Assembly: GCA_907163375.1 (NCBI GenBank)
Contig: CAJQUW010015600.1
Span: forward strand, 124,001-188,000
From: Prostheceraeus crozeri
Taxonomy: Eukaryota > Platyhelminthes > Polycladida > Euryleptidae
Length of the DNA: 64,000 bases
Reading direction: 5' to 3'
In this document: in pieces, positions 42,762-56,349 of the stretch
Layout of the letters: the number at the start of each line of letters is the position of its first letter
Numbering within the stretch: position 1 is the stretch's first letter
Made by a program: the position numbers and the translations under genes
Notes under the pieces: generated by a model
Told to the model about the DNA's origin: nothing
What the model saw: only the letters and a program-made list of their open reading frames with translations
Databases searched by the model: none

Positions 42762-44262
42762 ATGTTTATATTGTATCGTCGAATAGAAATCAGAAATAAA
42801 ATACACAGATAAAAGTAGCAGAATGACAGTTTTGTTTAGTCGAAACTAAGAACACATTCGTATACGCGTACAAAAGCAAGTATAAAACTAATAGTCACGT
42901 GCATTTAGTGTCTCGTAGATGACCTTGAAAGGGTGCTACAAATGCGTGGAAAAAAAGAATTTTGACGACGCAAAGTTCTACAGAATGGTACGGCGAGACG
43001 CCCACTTGGTAAATAGCTGGGGAACAATTCTCTGATGGAAGTCTCTAATCTTTCCAGGCTGTTGAAGGTGTTGATAGCTTGCGACCATCTTCTAGCTTCA
43101 ATGTCATCCAGCTTCAGATCACGCGATTTGATTTTCAGACAGCGCCTCTGAATCTTCTCCAGTCGGTTTGAGTCTGTTGAGGAGATTCCCACAAACGCTG
43201 GGCAGCAGTACTCTATCAGCGACCGAACCAATGCTTGATAAATGGTAGTGAAGTCATCAATACTAGTGACAGATCTGACCCGCCTCAGAATGTACATGCG
43301 TTGAGCACACTTTTTCTCGATGAACTTTACATGGCCTCTCCATCCAAGGTTCGCATCCAAATGAACCCCAAGAAACCGAATGCTGTCTTGGAACTTGACA
43401 GTTGGGATGGCACCCTCGATACTGCAAATGCTCTTGAATCCACCGCGGTAATTCACTAGACCAGTGGTTTTCTCCGTATTCAAGGTCAATTCATTTGACG
43501 CAACCCAATCTGAAATATTGTCAAGATCACTTTCGATCTCAGCAAGATCCTTTGGAATGCTGGACTTTCGGACTCTTGATAAGAAACAAATGTCGTCAAC
43601 ATACTTGATTATGTGGTTCGAGGGGAAAATACTCTGAAGCGATGAAATATAAATGCCGAACAAATAAGGTCCTAGGAGGGACCCCTGTGGCACTCCTCCT
43701 GTGACCTTCATCAATTCACTCTTCTGTCCATCAATGCGTACTCTCTGTTGCCTGTCCGATAAGTAGCTCTTCAATAACAACAGAAATCCCGCAGGAAGAT
43801 TCATCTGACTGGCCTTGGAAAGCAGCTTTGAGTGACAAACTCTGTCAAAGGCCTTGGAGAGGTCAAAGCTGATCAGAATAGCGGCTTCCGTATGTGGGTC
43901 ATCGGCAAATCTGGTTAGGGCATCGTGAGCATAGATGACAGCGTGAGTTGTTGATGATTTCTTCCTAATCCCGTATTGATTAGCACCAAGGTGAGCTGTT
44001 AGCTGGGGACGGATGCTTGATAGGATGACACGCTCGGCAATCTTGGCTGGAATTGGCAAGAGGCTAATCGGTCTGGATTTTTCTATTACATTCTCCGAGG
44101 TTTTGGGAATCGGGATTATGTCACCAATTTTCCAGATCAGTGGAAAACGTCTTTGGCGCAGGCATTCACTGATGAGGTGATGGATAGGCTCAGCGAGGAC
44201 CAGAGAGCACTTCTTGTAAACTGCAGTAGGCACAGAATCACTTCCAGTTGCCTTTGGTCATC
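42762..44262 (-). mobile_element. 5'-truncated non-LTR retrotransposon
   Basis: Minus-strand LINE of the Jockey/CR1/L2 broad group, judged from its RT. Similarity begins at a typical KATGSDSVP motif (44230-44256), where the element is cut at its 5' side, a usual result of target-primed reverse transcription. About 140 bp of 3' UTR follow the stop at 42905 and end in a CT-repeat tail. Confidence 0.75.
42905..44256 (-). pseudogene. Non-LTR reverse transcriptase, 5'-truncated
   Basis: About 450 codons open without interruption: IGDIIPIPK, SRPISLLPIPAKIAERV, FDLSKAFDRV (motif A), GGVPQGSLLGPYLF (motif B), KYVDDICFLS (catalytic YVDD) and a C-terminal thumb with LNTEKTTGLV and IRFLGVHLDANLGW. The catalytic residues are intact, but the endonuclease and any ORF1 are missing. 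No internal stop or frameshift makes it younger than the other retroelements here. Clade not fixed by eye. Confidence 0.8.
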
Positions 44263-44399
44263 CGTTATGCATCCGTTGCCGTGAGCATAAAACAAACAGC
44301 AAATATTCCATATATAGCCATCTTCAGGAATGTCACACTTACAACTTCTCCACAACCATCCCTTACCACGATAGTGATCCATCAATCCTAAGACTTCGT

Positions 44400-47300
44400 G
44401 AGGCATATTATGCTAAAGAAATGAAACTCACAGTCAACAAAAAAAATCGAGCTCAACAATTATGCAGATTTTCCCTTTGATTAAAAAAAATTCTATAATG
44501 TAAAAATCATACAAAACATGACAATGTGTGATATTATAACGGTGTCAGATTTCTAATTCACACCTTATATCTTGACAACTATTAATTAACTGTGTCATGG
44601 ATTTCTATATAGTATTGTATATAGTATTGTATATTGTATAGTGCAATACTACATAGAAATCCACGACTCTATGCTAAGTACATAGCAATTTCTTCCAATT
44701 ATTTTATAGCTATTTTATACTTACATGTGCATGTACTTATCACTCGAGCCTCTTGTATTACTCATCCATTGCTATGTCCTTTGTTTTCCCATCTAGTCAG
44801 GTCATTATTAAAATATTATTGGTACCATGTAACCCAATACTACCTGTTCTATAGCCTATTCCCTTTCGTATTCAGTCTATATGTCATTGTGACATAGACT
44901 TTTGTACATAGTCGTCGGTATGAATTTTGAATTTTGTACTAGACCATAGTTTCCCGCCTTTTTGCCTCAAGATATTTAGCGGATGTTAGCAGAAATTATG
45001 AAAAATAACGAAAAAGAAAATAAAACCACCATCTTTCAATATTGGCTCTTTCCAGTTACATTCAAAACATGACAAATAGCTAAGACAATGTTTTCAAAAC
45101 TTTTTTACTAAAAATATAGATATGTGCATTTATCTATTTACCTATTTATAAATTTGCATATACACCTTTTCATCTTGCTTTTTATTATCATTTTAGATAT
45201 GCCGGCACTATGCGTATCAAATAATCAGAGTTGCCGATAAAGCTATAGAGCAAATTAAATGAATAACCGTATAAAAAGTAATTTGTCTCGTGGATATTAA
45301 CCTAAATTCCTATTTAGGTTTGAAATTTGCAGCGATAACCCTCTAAAACAAAAGTGAAGACTAAAAAACAAAACTGACAAGGTTCTAAAGTTCCTTTCCC
45401 AACTAGTGTTGATCAATTTATTTGAAGAAACATGACTATCGGACGTGTCAATCGCTGACATAGACGCACCTACTGCGTTGAATAAACAAGCGGTTGCTAA
45501 AGAAAATATTTAGTTAACAAATACATGAGGGGAAGGTAAAACCAATAATTAAAAATTATGATCGTGCCGTTGTCTGCCATAATATAAATGAATTTCTTTC
45601 TTCAAAAAAGATATGTCATTGCATGATTATGAGAATCCTATTCTCTGTTTGACGAAGACTGTAATCATATAATAGTGTGATAATAACACGATGCATGCGT
45701 AATTGCGTAATATTGATTTCTTCATTTCTTTTCTTAGATCGGATATTGTCATGATATTTCACTCGTTTCGGAGACATTATTGTGTATCATTCCAACTATC
45801 ATTTGGATGAGACTGACCTTTCATGTTGTCAAAATTCGATTATCATTGAGAAATTAATAGATTTTCATGCAACACATCAAAAATAAAGCGAAACCCATAT
45901 AGCTATCGCATCAACCGGAGAGAACTTGATTTCCGTTCATCGTATCAAATTTGAAATTTCTTCTTTGACACGTTACAAAACCAATAATCTCTTGGCCACT
46001 GTGGAATTAGTAAGTAAAAAAAGGCTTGTCGAATGAAATTTACCTCTTTTTGTTCACCGTATCGCATAAAGAGCAGATGCACTATCAAAGAAAATGTGAT
46101 CAATGTAGTGATGAAATTATGTATATATTATTGCATCGATTCAGCTCTTATTGATTCAACATATTCCAATCGTTTTTAATAAATTTCTTCCTCAATTTTT
46201 GACCTTCATTTGAAATCAATTCTAAATTTGAATACGAGTACATGCCTACTTAGCATAACTCGAAAATAATTTTTCAATGCATGTGGCAGAGCTCAAAACA
46301 TCAATAATGATAGTTAGACGCACTTATAAGAAGAATTCGAAGGTGCGAATGGGGACCCATGATGGCCCTGATATGTTACAATGGATGCAGGCATGCAATG
46401 TCATGAGTTTGACGTAAAATGGATAAGTGTCATTCTAGAAACACTTCAACAGATGGTTCGTGGCTGACTTCATCAAGCTCGGCTTATATCTCAATATGGT
46501 ATGCCTTGAAATGGAACCTATTTCAGTTTTGTGCAGTAGTTCATCTTTCATAAAGCACACTTTCGTCCTGTTGAGAAGCCCCTGTTCATTTGCTGGATGA
46601 TTTGACCCTCAGAGCAACTTACTTGATCGAGTTCAGCAGCAGGTAGTCCACTCCAAATCCTTTTCACCTTTATCGTTCGCTTAACTGTTAATGCTCTGAT
46701 GAACTTGCGTCTGCTACTAGTCGCACTCATTCTTTCGTATTACAGAAGCAACAGCGTAAATCCATACCTTGCCAGTTGCTATTAATCCTCGTGCGAAATG
46801 TCATCTCATTTAACATAAGTTAAATCAGTCTTAATTTTCATTACTTAGATTACTTTAGTAAATAGAAAAATGATTTTATAAGTTCTAAGACCGCATGGTG
46901 AGAGCGGTAACGTCAAGGTCAAGCAAAATTATTTGCATTAGAATAGGATAATTTATCAGTTATTATAACTGAATGTCGTCAATTGACAAGTTGATAAAAA
47001 ATCGCTAATTTTTTATGAATTTCATGAAAATTGTGCAAGAGGTTCATAAACCTACGCTTAAAAATCCGATGTAAGCACCAGCATTTTCTATGATACTTGT
47101 TCAGAGACCAGGACTGACATTCGATACAAAAAGCATTCAATTGGAATAACGGCTATTATTTGTCGTACGAAGGATGTGTTTGGGTTCATTCGTCAGTATC
47201 CAATCCTCGCAACATTCCAAATGATTCAGAACTTGTCAAGGTACATGACAACTGACAAGTCGTGAATAGCGAAAGAAACATGCTCAAATCCTTCATCTCT

Positions 47301-48590
47301 TGTAGCAGGCAATTGTACAATCAAGGGCAACGACAGAGCCTACGCTATTGATTCAAGTTGCTTGGAGAAAAGTAGGATGACGCATCAGCAGATATACACC
47401 CGAGGCAGGAATAGCGTCTTAAAACAGCATGCAACAGGAGTCTGATAATTACTACTTGAATATATTGAATTATAGAGTACATCAGCAACAAAGAAATGAG
47501 CGGTCAAAAATGTCAATACTTTGAGAACAGTCGTCTAAAAATTGATACAAATCATCATTAAGTATACATATTCAACCATGCTGTTACACTGTTAAATTGC
47601 AAGAAGTTGGATGACCATGGATTAATTTAACTCCTTTTGTATTCAGATTTCGTTCCTTCATGTTCCGAATCGGTTTTGCACAATCCAACACATGCATGTG
47701 CTGTCAGGAACAGATGACAGTCCACGTCCTTCAATGCGAGTGTTTAGGACTGCAAGGTGATATGGTCACAGTAGACGAGTCAGTTCGTTCCTGGTTGTTG
47801 AATGCTGATATTCATTTTTAACCATTAATTATCTATCATCCTGTATTTGTTCATACGAATGTATTGCATGTATTCAGAATTTTCCAACTTCTAGAAACAA
47901 AGAATGCTTTTCTTGATAGATTTTGAAAGCCAATATGACGCCTACATAATTAGTGTATAATCGCAAACGCAACGAGAAATTGCTCGCACTGCAATGAAAA
48001 TTACTATTTTAAGAAACATCCATATGCTTAAATCATTCAAAGTACCATTTCTTTAGTCAGTAGAACATCTGAACTTTAAGGTCCATTCACACCGGACGCG
48101 GCGCGGCGCGTCCAACCAAGATGCTTGTTCTCATCGAGACGCGTGGCGATGGGGGAGAGAGCGGAACGGAGAGGGGGTAACTACAAATGCCATATCATTA
48201 TGGACACTTCATATTGATAAATAATTAACATATTTACATTCCTTGTGTCACATGCATTCGAATGACCCCAAACAAGACACCATAAGATGACATTTTCCCG
48301 AGATGGTTAAATGACGTACTCAGTTTTCAGAATTTACAAGAAATCAGATGCAACATTTCAATCATAATGACTCGAAAATGATATCTAAACGACATCTTCG
48401 AGGAAATATAAATGCATTTTGCACAAGATTAGCGAGCGTGAACATGAACAAGATATGAAAGATATGAAAGTTCTTAGATTTGAAAGTTTCATCCGACAAG
48501 AGCAACTCGGTATGATGAATTGAAGTGTTGCTAGGGGCAATCTATGTCATACCAAATTCCGAATAATTGTATATGGCGATTGTATATATA
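44400..48590. other. Long stretch without recognisable genes
   Basis: No ORF above 90 codons and no domain recognised. It holds one inverted repeat (44599-44619 with 44642-44662, TGGATTTCTATATAGTATTG against its complement) around an AT-rich loop, and a TTAAGGTCCATTCACACC terminus-like sequence at 48076. The rest looks like ordinary AT-rich intergenic DNA. Confidence 0.4.
48076..48180 (+). mobile_element. Possible end of a TTAA-type DNA transposon
   Basis: TTAA followed by GGTCCATTCACACCGGACGC and a GCGGCGCGG run, in abrupt contrast to the AT-rich flank. A TTAA target and GC-rich ends are seen in piggyBac-like and other MITEs. No matching opposite end was found, so the call is weak. Confidence 0.25.
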
Positions 48591-50790
48591 TATATTGAAA
48601 TTGAAAACAAGATTGTTAGGAGCGCACAACATGTTTCAGCAAATCATTTGCCATCCTCAGGTGAAATCAAGCAAACAAAGTTAAAACAATCTTTAAATAC
48701 AAAATTACAAGTCATTAGATCACCAAGATAAAATCACTGAAGTCACAAAATGAAGTCAATTCTGAAGGTCACTTGCATTGGAAGTAGCTACGCAATAAAA
48801 TACACAATAAAGCCATGAATTACAAATCTAACAGCGTATTAATGGAGCTTGCCCTTTCATTCATGAGAGTGCTAAAGTCAGACTTCTTTATTACAATTGA
48901 TTCCAGAAATCTAGGGCATTCAGTACAGGCAATGATATCGAAATTTTCTTTCTTTGGTGGATGTACATGCATGCTTATTTCGGTTGGTGTTGGATACGCT
49001 TTCAAATGTTCGTTGATTCTGGTAGCAAAATGGCGGATAGAGCTGCCCACGTAACACTTTTCACAGTGATCACATGTGTATTTATACACAACATTAGACT
49101 TTTTAATTCGGGCACAACTTTATCCTTATTAGAGAAAAAATTGCCAGTTTTCAAGGTTTTAAAAACGGGGCGAACTTTCATGTGAGGCGGTAAAAGCTTA
49201 TTGATGTCTTTGACACGAGAAAGAAGATTTTGTTCACTCTCCGAAATGTAGGGGAAGCTCCATGTTATAAATTTAAAGTCGTCATGAGCGTTTGGTCGAG
49301 CAACGTTGGCTTTGTGTCTTGCCTCAACTTTTTCTCGCATGCGCAAAATATTTCTTTCAGAAAATCCGTTTTTTTGAAAAAGAGCTTGAATAGCAGAAAC
49401 GGAGTTTTGATAATTATTAGGATTGGAATTCAATTTCAAGGCACGATAAAAGAGTGAATTCATAGCAGCCAAGCGATAACGTTTGGGAGCATAAGCAGAA
49501 TTAGGGATGTAAATGCCAGTATTTGTTTCTTTGAGGTGCCGAGCGATATCGAAGGCATTCTCACTTTTGGTAACTTTGGTATCTAAAAACACAAGACTTT
49601 CATTGACTTCTCGCTCCATCGTGAATTTGATATCAGGATGAAGGGTATTCAGAAAGTCATGAAAGGCGGAAGCATCGGAGCTTTTGTCAAAAATGCAAAA
49701 TATGTCATCAACGTAACGTTTATAATAGACAGGGAGAGAACCGTTGAAGTTTTTCATGCGAGTTTCTATCATGTCCATGGCAAAAGAGGCCATAGTTGGG
49801 GCGAGACACGCCCCATAGACATTCCATCGGTCTGCACAAATAGCTTGTCATCGAATGAGAAGAGGATGTTCGTGAAGGCTAGCCTCAAAAGTTCAAGAAG
49901 GGCCTGCTTTCTGATAGGGAGCTGATCCTCATTGATGGTGTAAAGGACATGATCAATTGTATCCTCAATAGGAATACTCGTGATAAGATTTTTCACATCG
50001 TAGCTAATAAGTTGTGTATTCTCTGAACTTAATCCATTCAGAGAATCCACAAACTCGAAAGTATCTTTGACAGTATGCGTTTTTGGAATGAGAGGTTTGA
50101 GAACATTGTCCAACCACTTGGCTAATTTTGAAGGATACGAATTGATCATGTTCAAGATCGGACGATAAGGAGGGTCTTCCTTGTTTTTGTGGATTTTAGG
50201 AAGCCCGGTTTGACAGTCTTAAAGATAGCATCAGAAATTAGGCGCCTCGTTTTCATTTGAGTTAGCTTGCGAATAAATCTATCCTCTTCGAGGATGAACG
50301 GATCCTTCTTTGATCGGGCACAATATGAATATGGTTTGAAACGACTGCTGTCACTGAGCAGAGTGGTCATTTTTTCAACATGAGAACTGCGTTTGTCAAT
50401 GACAACGCCATTGCCTTTGTCGAATTTGCTGATGTATAAATGCTTTCTAGAAGATAGGTTTCGAAGAATCTTTAACTTAGATTTCCAATATTTGGAAACT
50501 TTATGACGAGAGAAATAAGACTTAGAAGTACCTCGAAATTTGTGTTTCAAAGTATTCAAAGTGTCTTCAGTAAGAGAAGAAATGCTAGCAATCTGACTGA
50601 AGACAGCCTCAGCTTCAGCCTTTTCCTGGTCAATGGAAATTCGTTGCCTTGGCCACGACATAGAAAATCCAAGGCTGAGTAATTGAATTTCCTCGCTATT
50701 GAAGCTATCTTCAGAAAGATTTATCACCGAATGAGATGCTGCATTATCAGTCACATGATCTCCTACGTTATCGGAAATCAATGAAGTCAA
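48590..50790 (-). mobile_element. Second Penelope-like element, degenerate
   Basis: RT and GIY-YIG fragments on the minus strand in PLE order, with a 3' region containing CCTGAGGATGGC, the hairpin GCAAATGATTTGC and GAAACATG (about 48634-48662). A CTGA...GAAAC motif around a hairpin is common at PLE ends and resembles a reduced hammerhead-ribozyme fold. It belongs to a different lineage from the 137-3273 element. Boundaries are approximate; I found no target duplication. Confidence 0.75.
48820..50790 (-). pseudogene. Penelope-like RT and GIY-YIG endonuclease fragments
   Basis: Four overlapping frames: 50152-50790 (N-terminal, with HLYISKFDKGNGVVI), 49769-50155 (RT, ISYDVKNLITSIP and TDGMSMGRVSP), 49002-49793 (RT with YKRYVDDIFCIF, then EREVNESLVFLDTKV) and 48820-49089 (GIY-YIG, YKYTCDHCEKCYVGSS). 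The catalytic YVDD and the nuclease GYV-like motif survive, but frameshifts near 50153, 49780 and 49050 break the protein. The motif normally read as GVPMGSPLSP is changed to GMSMGRVSP. Confidence 0.85.
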
Positions 50791-51064
50791 CTAGCATTTT
50801 TTAATATAAATGCCATTAAATATATAATTCAACTTATAATGTTAATTAATATAATGTCAACTAGCATAGTTTAACATAGCACTCAAAAGAAGACTAAGTA
50901 CAAATTATCTACCAGAAGAGGTAACTACAACAGGCTATGTACAAACATCATGCTCAACAAACGTGAAGGACAATAGACATCCCAAACACCCTATTATCAC
51001 AAGTTGAACGTTGAAACACCCTGGCCCCGTTGGCAAATCACAGATTTTCCAACACTCTCAACTG
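50791..51064. other. Spacer between the PLE and the BEL/Pao element
   Basis: AT-rich; repeats of TAATATAAATGCC and TCAACTAGCAT occur around 50790-50875. It may include the 3' LTR of the BEL/Pao element, but I could not match it to any sequence on the other side. Confidence 0.4.
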
Positions 51065-52440
51065 TCAATCTCCCTTTTCTAGAAGATGCAACTTTTGGAC
51101 CGGCCTGGTAATGACGCTTCTATCGGTCTGTAGTCGACAAGTCCGGACTAGTCCGTCTCTTCCTTTTACTGTCTCGACTACCCGACCAAGTGGCCAAGCT
51201 GGTCTAGTCGTCTGGGGCTCCTCAATCAAGCAGACATCTGCGACTTTAACATTTTCTTTGGCTGTATGCCATCGTCTTCTTTTGCCAATTGTCGGTAGAT
51301 ATTCACTCGACCAGCGCTTCTAGAAATGCGACAACAACATTTGTGCATGTCTGTGTCGTTTGTTGATGGACATTTCTCTGCTTGAAGAAATTGGAGGCAA
51401 AGTTTTCAATGGACGACCAAGGGCGAGGTGAGAAGGCGTAATAGGCTGAGGATTCATTGGGTCGCTTCCTAAATATGTCAATGGGCGTTGGTTCAAAGCA
51501 GCTTCAATATCTGTTAATATCGAATACATCTCTGTGTAATTCAATCTTGCTTGACCAAGCACCTTTCTCAACGGCTCTTTTAGCGATCTGTTCATCCTCT
51601 CATAGAAGGCACCTCTGTGAGGACTTCTATCTGTCAAAAATGTCCAATGAATTCCGTTTTCAACTAAGAATCGATTGATTTCTTCTTCGTGCAAATTTGC
51701 TTTGAAGGAATTAGCTAAGGAGAGACGAATGATGCGATCAGCCTTCTTGAATGTCAACTGATTATCACTGAAGACAGTATGACACCAACCTCTCCTGTTG
51801 ATCATTCTTCTCAGGGCTGAAATAAATTCCTCTGTAGTCATGTCATTAGTTAGCTCAAAATGTATCATTCTACATGTACTGTGACAACATGAGAATATGC
51901 ATAATATGTAAACTGTCCTTGTTGATTTGCTGTCATGCGATTTCAAATGTAGAACTCCCGTGAAATCCAGACCTATTTCAGAAAAGGCCGGCGATACGTT
52001 TACACGCTCCTTCGGTAATATGCCCATTTTTTGTTGAAGAGGCTGTGTATTTGCATGCATGCAGACTAAACATTTTTTCAATGATCGTCTCACCATTTCT
52101 CTGAAATGTATTATTTGGAATTTTTCGCGTAATAATACCAGAGTTGTGTCTTGCGGACAATGGAAATTTTTCTTATGGACGTGTAAAATAAGTTTCTCAA
52201 TCAGTATATCTTTATCTGGAAGAATGATTGGGAATTTTGTATCATGTGATAAAGATGAAAGCTCTAATCGTTCTTTCCCAATGATCAGTTTTCGCGAGCT
52301 GTCCCATCTTGGATCGTGACATATGAGTTTTGAGTTGCCTGACACAGACTCTCCTGCTTCCAATACATGATACTCATCCGGGAAATTGATTTCTTGTATC
52401 AAACGAAACAAACGAGTTTCTGCGTCTCTGATTTCTTCAA
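51065..52440 (-). pseudogene. BEL/Pao integrase and C-terminal domain
   Basis: Zinc-binding part with His-His-Cys-Cys (HVHKKNFH ... KKCLVCMH). Catalytic core Asp in IGLDFTG, Asp in VFSDNQLTF and Glu in GAFYERMNRSLKE. Then ALNQRPLTYLG and the start of the DUF5641 region. A TAG at 51320-51322 interrupts HF-stop-KRWSSEYLPTI, where a Trp codon is usual in this family, so it is a nonsense change; the domain continues to a TGA at 51065. The start of this frame near 52440 is joined to the preceding one by a frameshift. Confidence 0.82.
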
Positions 52441-52443
52441 TAC

Positions 52444-53409
52444 TCAGAAACGGACTGTGATTTTTTGTTTCAGCATTGTCAATTGACTGTTTCCAGCGGA
52501 AGATTCGTTTATTTTGTTGTAGTCCTCAAATCTAGTTACTATTTCAGGGTAATCTCTCGGTTGAGCTTTTTTCAGCAGCAGTACCTTTTTTGTGGCTTCT
52601 TTCTCTATCGCATTCTTTTTCTCATCTGACAAACTTTCATTTCCATTGATATTTTCTCTTTTACCTTGCGGCCATTGTGATTTGTCTTTTGTCAACCAAG
52701 TTGGTCCTTTCCAATAGAGTTCATTTTCTTTCAATTCTTGAACCTTGGCTCCCCTACTGTGAATGTCTGCAGGGTTTTCTTTGCCAGGACAATGACGCCA
52801 ATTCATTGGAGAAGTCAAGTCATGAATATCCTGCACGCGATTTCGGACGAATTCTTTCCAACTAGAGCTTGGTTTTGATATCCATGCTAATATAATCTCC
52901 GAATCAGACCAGTAGTAAATATCATCTATATTGATATGATGTCCGATAGCACTTACAATGTAATCCTTCAGTTTGGCTAAGGCATGAGCAGCCAACAATT
53001 CGAGGCGCGCGATCGGCGGTTTCTCCAATGAGGCTACTCTTGCTTTCGCAATTAAATACGAAGTATCAATATTGCCATTCATACTTTCAACTTTCAAGTA
53101 GAAAACCGCACCATATGCTTTGAGCGAGGCATCCGCAAATCCATAAAGTTGAATTGATTTTACTTGTTCTGAAGAATACAGAAGAGCGAATCGAGGAATT
53201 TCAATTGTTTTCAACAACTTTATTTCATCAGTCCAATCTCGATATTGTTTTTTGATGTCTCCATTAACCGTGGTTTTCCAATCAAGCTTAGCCTTCCACA
53301 GTTGTTGCATAATGATTTTTTCCTGAATGACAAATGCGGCGAAAAATCCGAAAACATCGTAAATGGAACTAAGCTTTCTGAGGATAGACTGTTTCGTCAC
53401 AATCTCATC
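52444..53409 (-). pseudogene. BEL/Pao RT connection and RNase H
   Basis: Follows the RT frame in the same register after a TAG at 53410-53412. It contains ILRKLSSIYDVFGFFAAFV, GFADASLKAYGAV, PIARLELLAAHALAKL, YYWSDSEIILAWI and CPGKENPADIHSRG, the usual BEL/Pao series in which Asp/Glu of GFADAS, RLEL, WSDS and NPADI form the RNase H site. All four are present. Confidence 0.82.
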
Positions 53410-56310
53410 CTACTTCTCAAGATCATTCTTGATGTTGCAAATTAGCGAATCATGATAAGTATTCCACTTCAGTCCCAATGAACTAGCAAGTCCTTGATTC
53501 TCATTATCCAAATCAACGATGAGATTAGGAGACCGCTTGCTTTCTGGAATTTGTTCCATGACTGTGGACGAATTAGACGCGAACTTCGTTAGGTTCCAAC
53601 CGCAGGAAGAAAAGAAGTCGACAAGTTGCGTGTATTTTTCCATAACTTCCAATTCAGAATTTCCTCCGTCATGAACGTTATCCATGTACATGTTTTCTTT
53701 GATCGAATTGCTGAATACTTCTCCATAGGTTTTCGCATTGTCGTCAGCATGTTTATGCACTGCAGAGATGCATAAAAACGGACTACATGTTTCACCGAAA
53801 AGAACTCGCTCCATTGCAAATAGTCGTGGCTGAATGTTTGCATCACAATGACGCCATATGAATAATTGATACTGGTGATGACCGTGGCTTACTCTAGTTT
53901 GCAAGAACATTTTTTCTACATCAGCGTTGATGGCAATACGATTCATTTGGAAACGCATGATAAGAGCGACTATATCAGGAAGCAAATTAGGTCCTGGATG
54001 CAAGCAATCATCTAAAGACGTTCCTCTTGCGTCTTTCGAAATGGCATCGAAAACAATGCGAACTTTGGTAGACGTGCTACTCTCCTTAAACACCGCATGA
54101 TGTGGGATAACATAATATTCATCCTTCAGTACTGTTTTTGCTTCTTCAGAGGTCAACTCTCGAGCAAAGCCTAGCCGCACATAATCCATGATAGCATCTT
54201 CATATTTCTGCTTTTTCTCAGGATTTTTCTCAAGCTGTTTTTCAGTTGCCTTGAGTCGACGAAAGGCTTCTGTATAATTGCCCTCAAGTTTACATGCATT
54301 GTGTCGGAAAGGCAATTTCACAACATATCTCTCTCCGTCATGTTTCGTGCCGTTGACGAATGCTTCTTTGGCTTGTCGCTCGTCTTCAGTATAAACATTC
54401 TCGCTATCTAGTAGTCCGATAGAATCTTGCTCCCAAAAGCGTTCGAGCTTCTTGTCAATCTCATTCAAAATGTGTGATGATTCACTCTTTCTACTCAAAT
54501 TTTGTACAATCATACTTTTCTTTTCCTGCGGACAATTTCTCAAAATACTTCTGTGACAGGGGCCTGCTATAACATATCCAAAAAAGGAATCGATGGCAAT
54601 AGGTTTCACCTCGCGGTCTTCATCATCAGGAAGTATTACTTTTCCGCTCATCAACTGATAGTAATATCTAGCACCCAAAAGAATATCAATGGAAGATTCT
54701 GATTGAGGCATTTCATCAGCATAATTCAAATCCTGCAGGTGTGGACACTGGTTCAAATCTAGGTCGATTGAATCGAAAGACGAACAAATTTCTCCTTTTT
54801 TCACATGTCCTTGTATGAGAATTCTTCTGTCTTCAGTTTCATCCAATGGTCCAATATTGGCTTCAACTGTCTTACTGTTGCGCTCACAATGTTCGTGTCC
54901 TCCGAATCCCTGGACTTTGAAAGAACCTGCATCTTGCGTTGTAAGACCAAGTCTTTCTATGACAGAATCAGTGAAAAACGTCATGTGACTCAATGAATCG
55001 AGTCCTACTCGCACAACTATACTTCCTGTACCGTTGTACAACCTAGCTTTCGCTGTAGGCAAAATGGTCTCTACAAGTCTATCACTACTAGCCAGCTCAT
55101 TTCTACATACAAGAGTCTTGTCACGTGTCTGGGCCTTCGTGATCATTGTGGCATTCTTTGGCAGAGAGTTGCGCGTATATTCATCAACAGGGACATCGGT
55201 AAGGTGAAGAAGTCGGTGATGAAAACCTTTGCATCCTTCGACTGTACAGCGCTGATCACATTTATACGATGTCTTAGGATGATCAATGTGGTCCTTCGGC
55301 ATCAAACATTTACCACAAATGTGTCTCATTTTGAGGTGAAATTGGAAACATCTGTCCTTTTGAGTAAGATTTTGAAAGTCTCTGCAATCATAGAGATGGT
55401 GATCTCTTGAACAGCAAGCACATTTTGTAACTTCTGAACTGTCCTTTTTGCATCCATTGGTCACAAGCGAATGAGCAGTAGAGACGTTTTCTTGATTTTC
55501 GGATCGCGAGTTACTATTGTCATGCTTCTTGAATTTTTGCATGTTAATGTTCTGACGATCAGCATTCTTCCAAGAACGTCTTTCATCATTGTTGCTAATG
55601 ACATCTTTTAGGGCAGAAGTTTGCCTGGAGGAGTACAACGCTTCTTTAACTGAGAGCTTCGACTCAATGAACTCATAGAGCCTTTTAGTGGAGGGACTAT
55701 CACTTTTTTCAATTGAGGGAGCAACTACTTTCTCGATCCATTCTTCTTCCATCGGAACAGGCAATTGTTTCTCAATTATCTGCGTCATGATTTGATCGAC
55801 AGATATTTTGTTTTTCTCGATAAGAGACATTTTTGTTTGAGATCTGTCTGATAAATTTTGCAGACCTATGAAATCATCATTCGACCGGTTGCTCACAAGA
55901 AGCGAATTCACTAGTCTTCTAGTCATTGATTCAGGCTTTGACCAGCGCTTTTGGACATGCTTCACTGCTACTTCATAATTATCAGCTCTAAGCTCATATC
56001 CGTCCAAAACTCCTTTGGCTAATCCCTTCATCGCGTCTTTTAAATACTTCAATTTGTAGAAGCGCGAAACAGTTGTGTTTGAATGAATGAACGATTCGAA
56101 AGCATCCCAGAATGTTGGGAACGACAGTATATTGCCGTAGAATTCAGGGGGGTGAACATTGTGTGGAAGAGGACCGGCTCTTGATTCCTCTTCTTCGAGC
56201 CGCCTCAAATGACTTAGATAGGCCTTGGCTTTTGGCAAGACATCGTAGAAATTTTCTTTATTTGAATCAAAGATTTGCAACATCATTTCTTTTTCGGAAC
56301 CGTTACTCAA
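53410..56310 (-). pseudogene. BEL/Pao Gag-protease-RT polyprotein part, 966 aa
   Basis: Residues 50-210 are the DUF1759-type Gag (PPEFYGNILSFPTFWDAFES). About 295-365 hold Cys/His knuckles (CACCSRDHHLYDC, CGKCLMP). About 425-560 are the DUF1758 aspartic protease, and about 690-930 the RT (KVRIVFDAISK, NADVEKMFLQ, YMDN). Two catalytic positions are altered: the protease DSG reads DSL (GLDSLSHMTFF), and the RT YxDD reads YMDN. With both changed, the element is unlikely to be active even if the stops were ignored. Confidence 0.85.
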
Positions 56311-56349
56311 GATTTCGACGTTATCATCGACAAAACCCCTGATATCTCT

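Noticed and set aside
44137..44406. 89-aa Cys-containing ORF upstream of the LINE RT
   Set aside because: Its C-terminal half is a shadow of the RT coding region in another frame; the N-terminal half has no recognisable domain or splice support.
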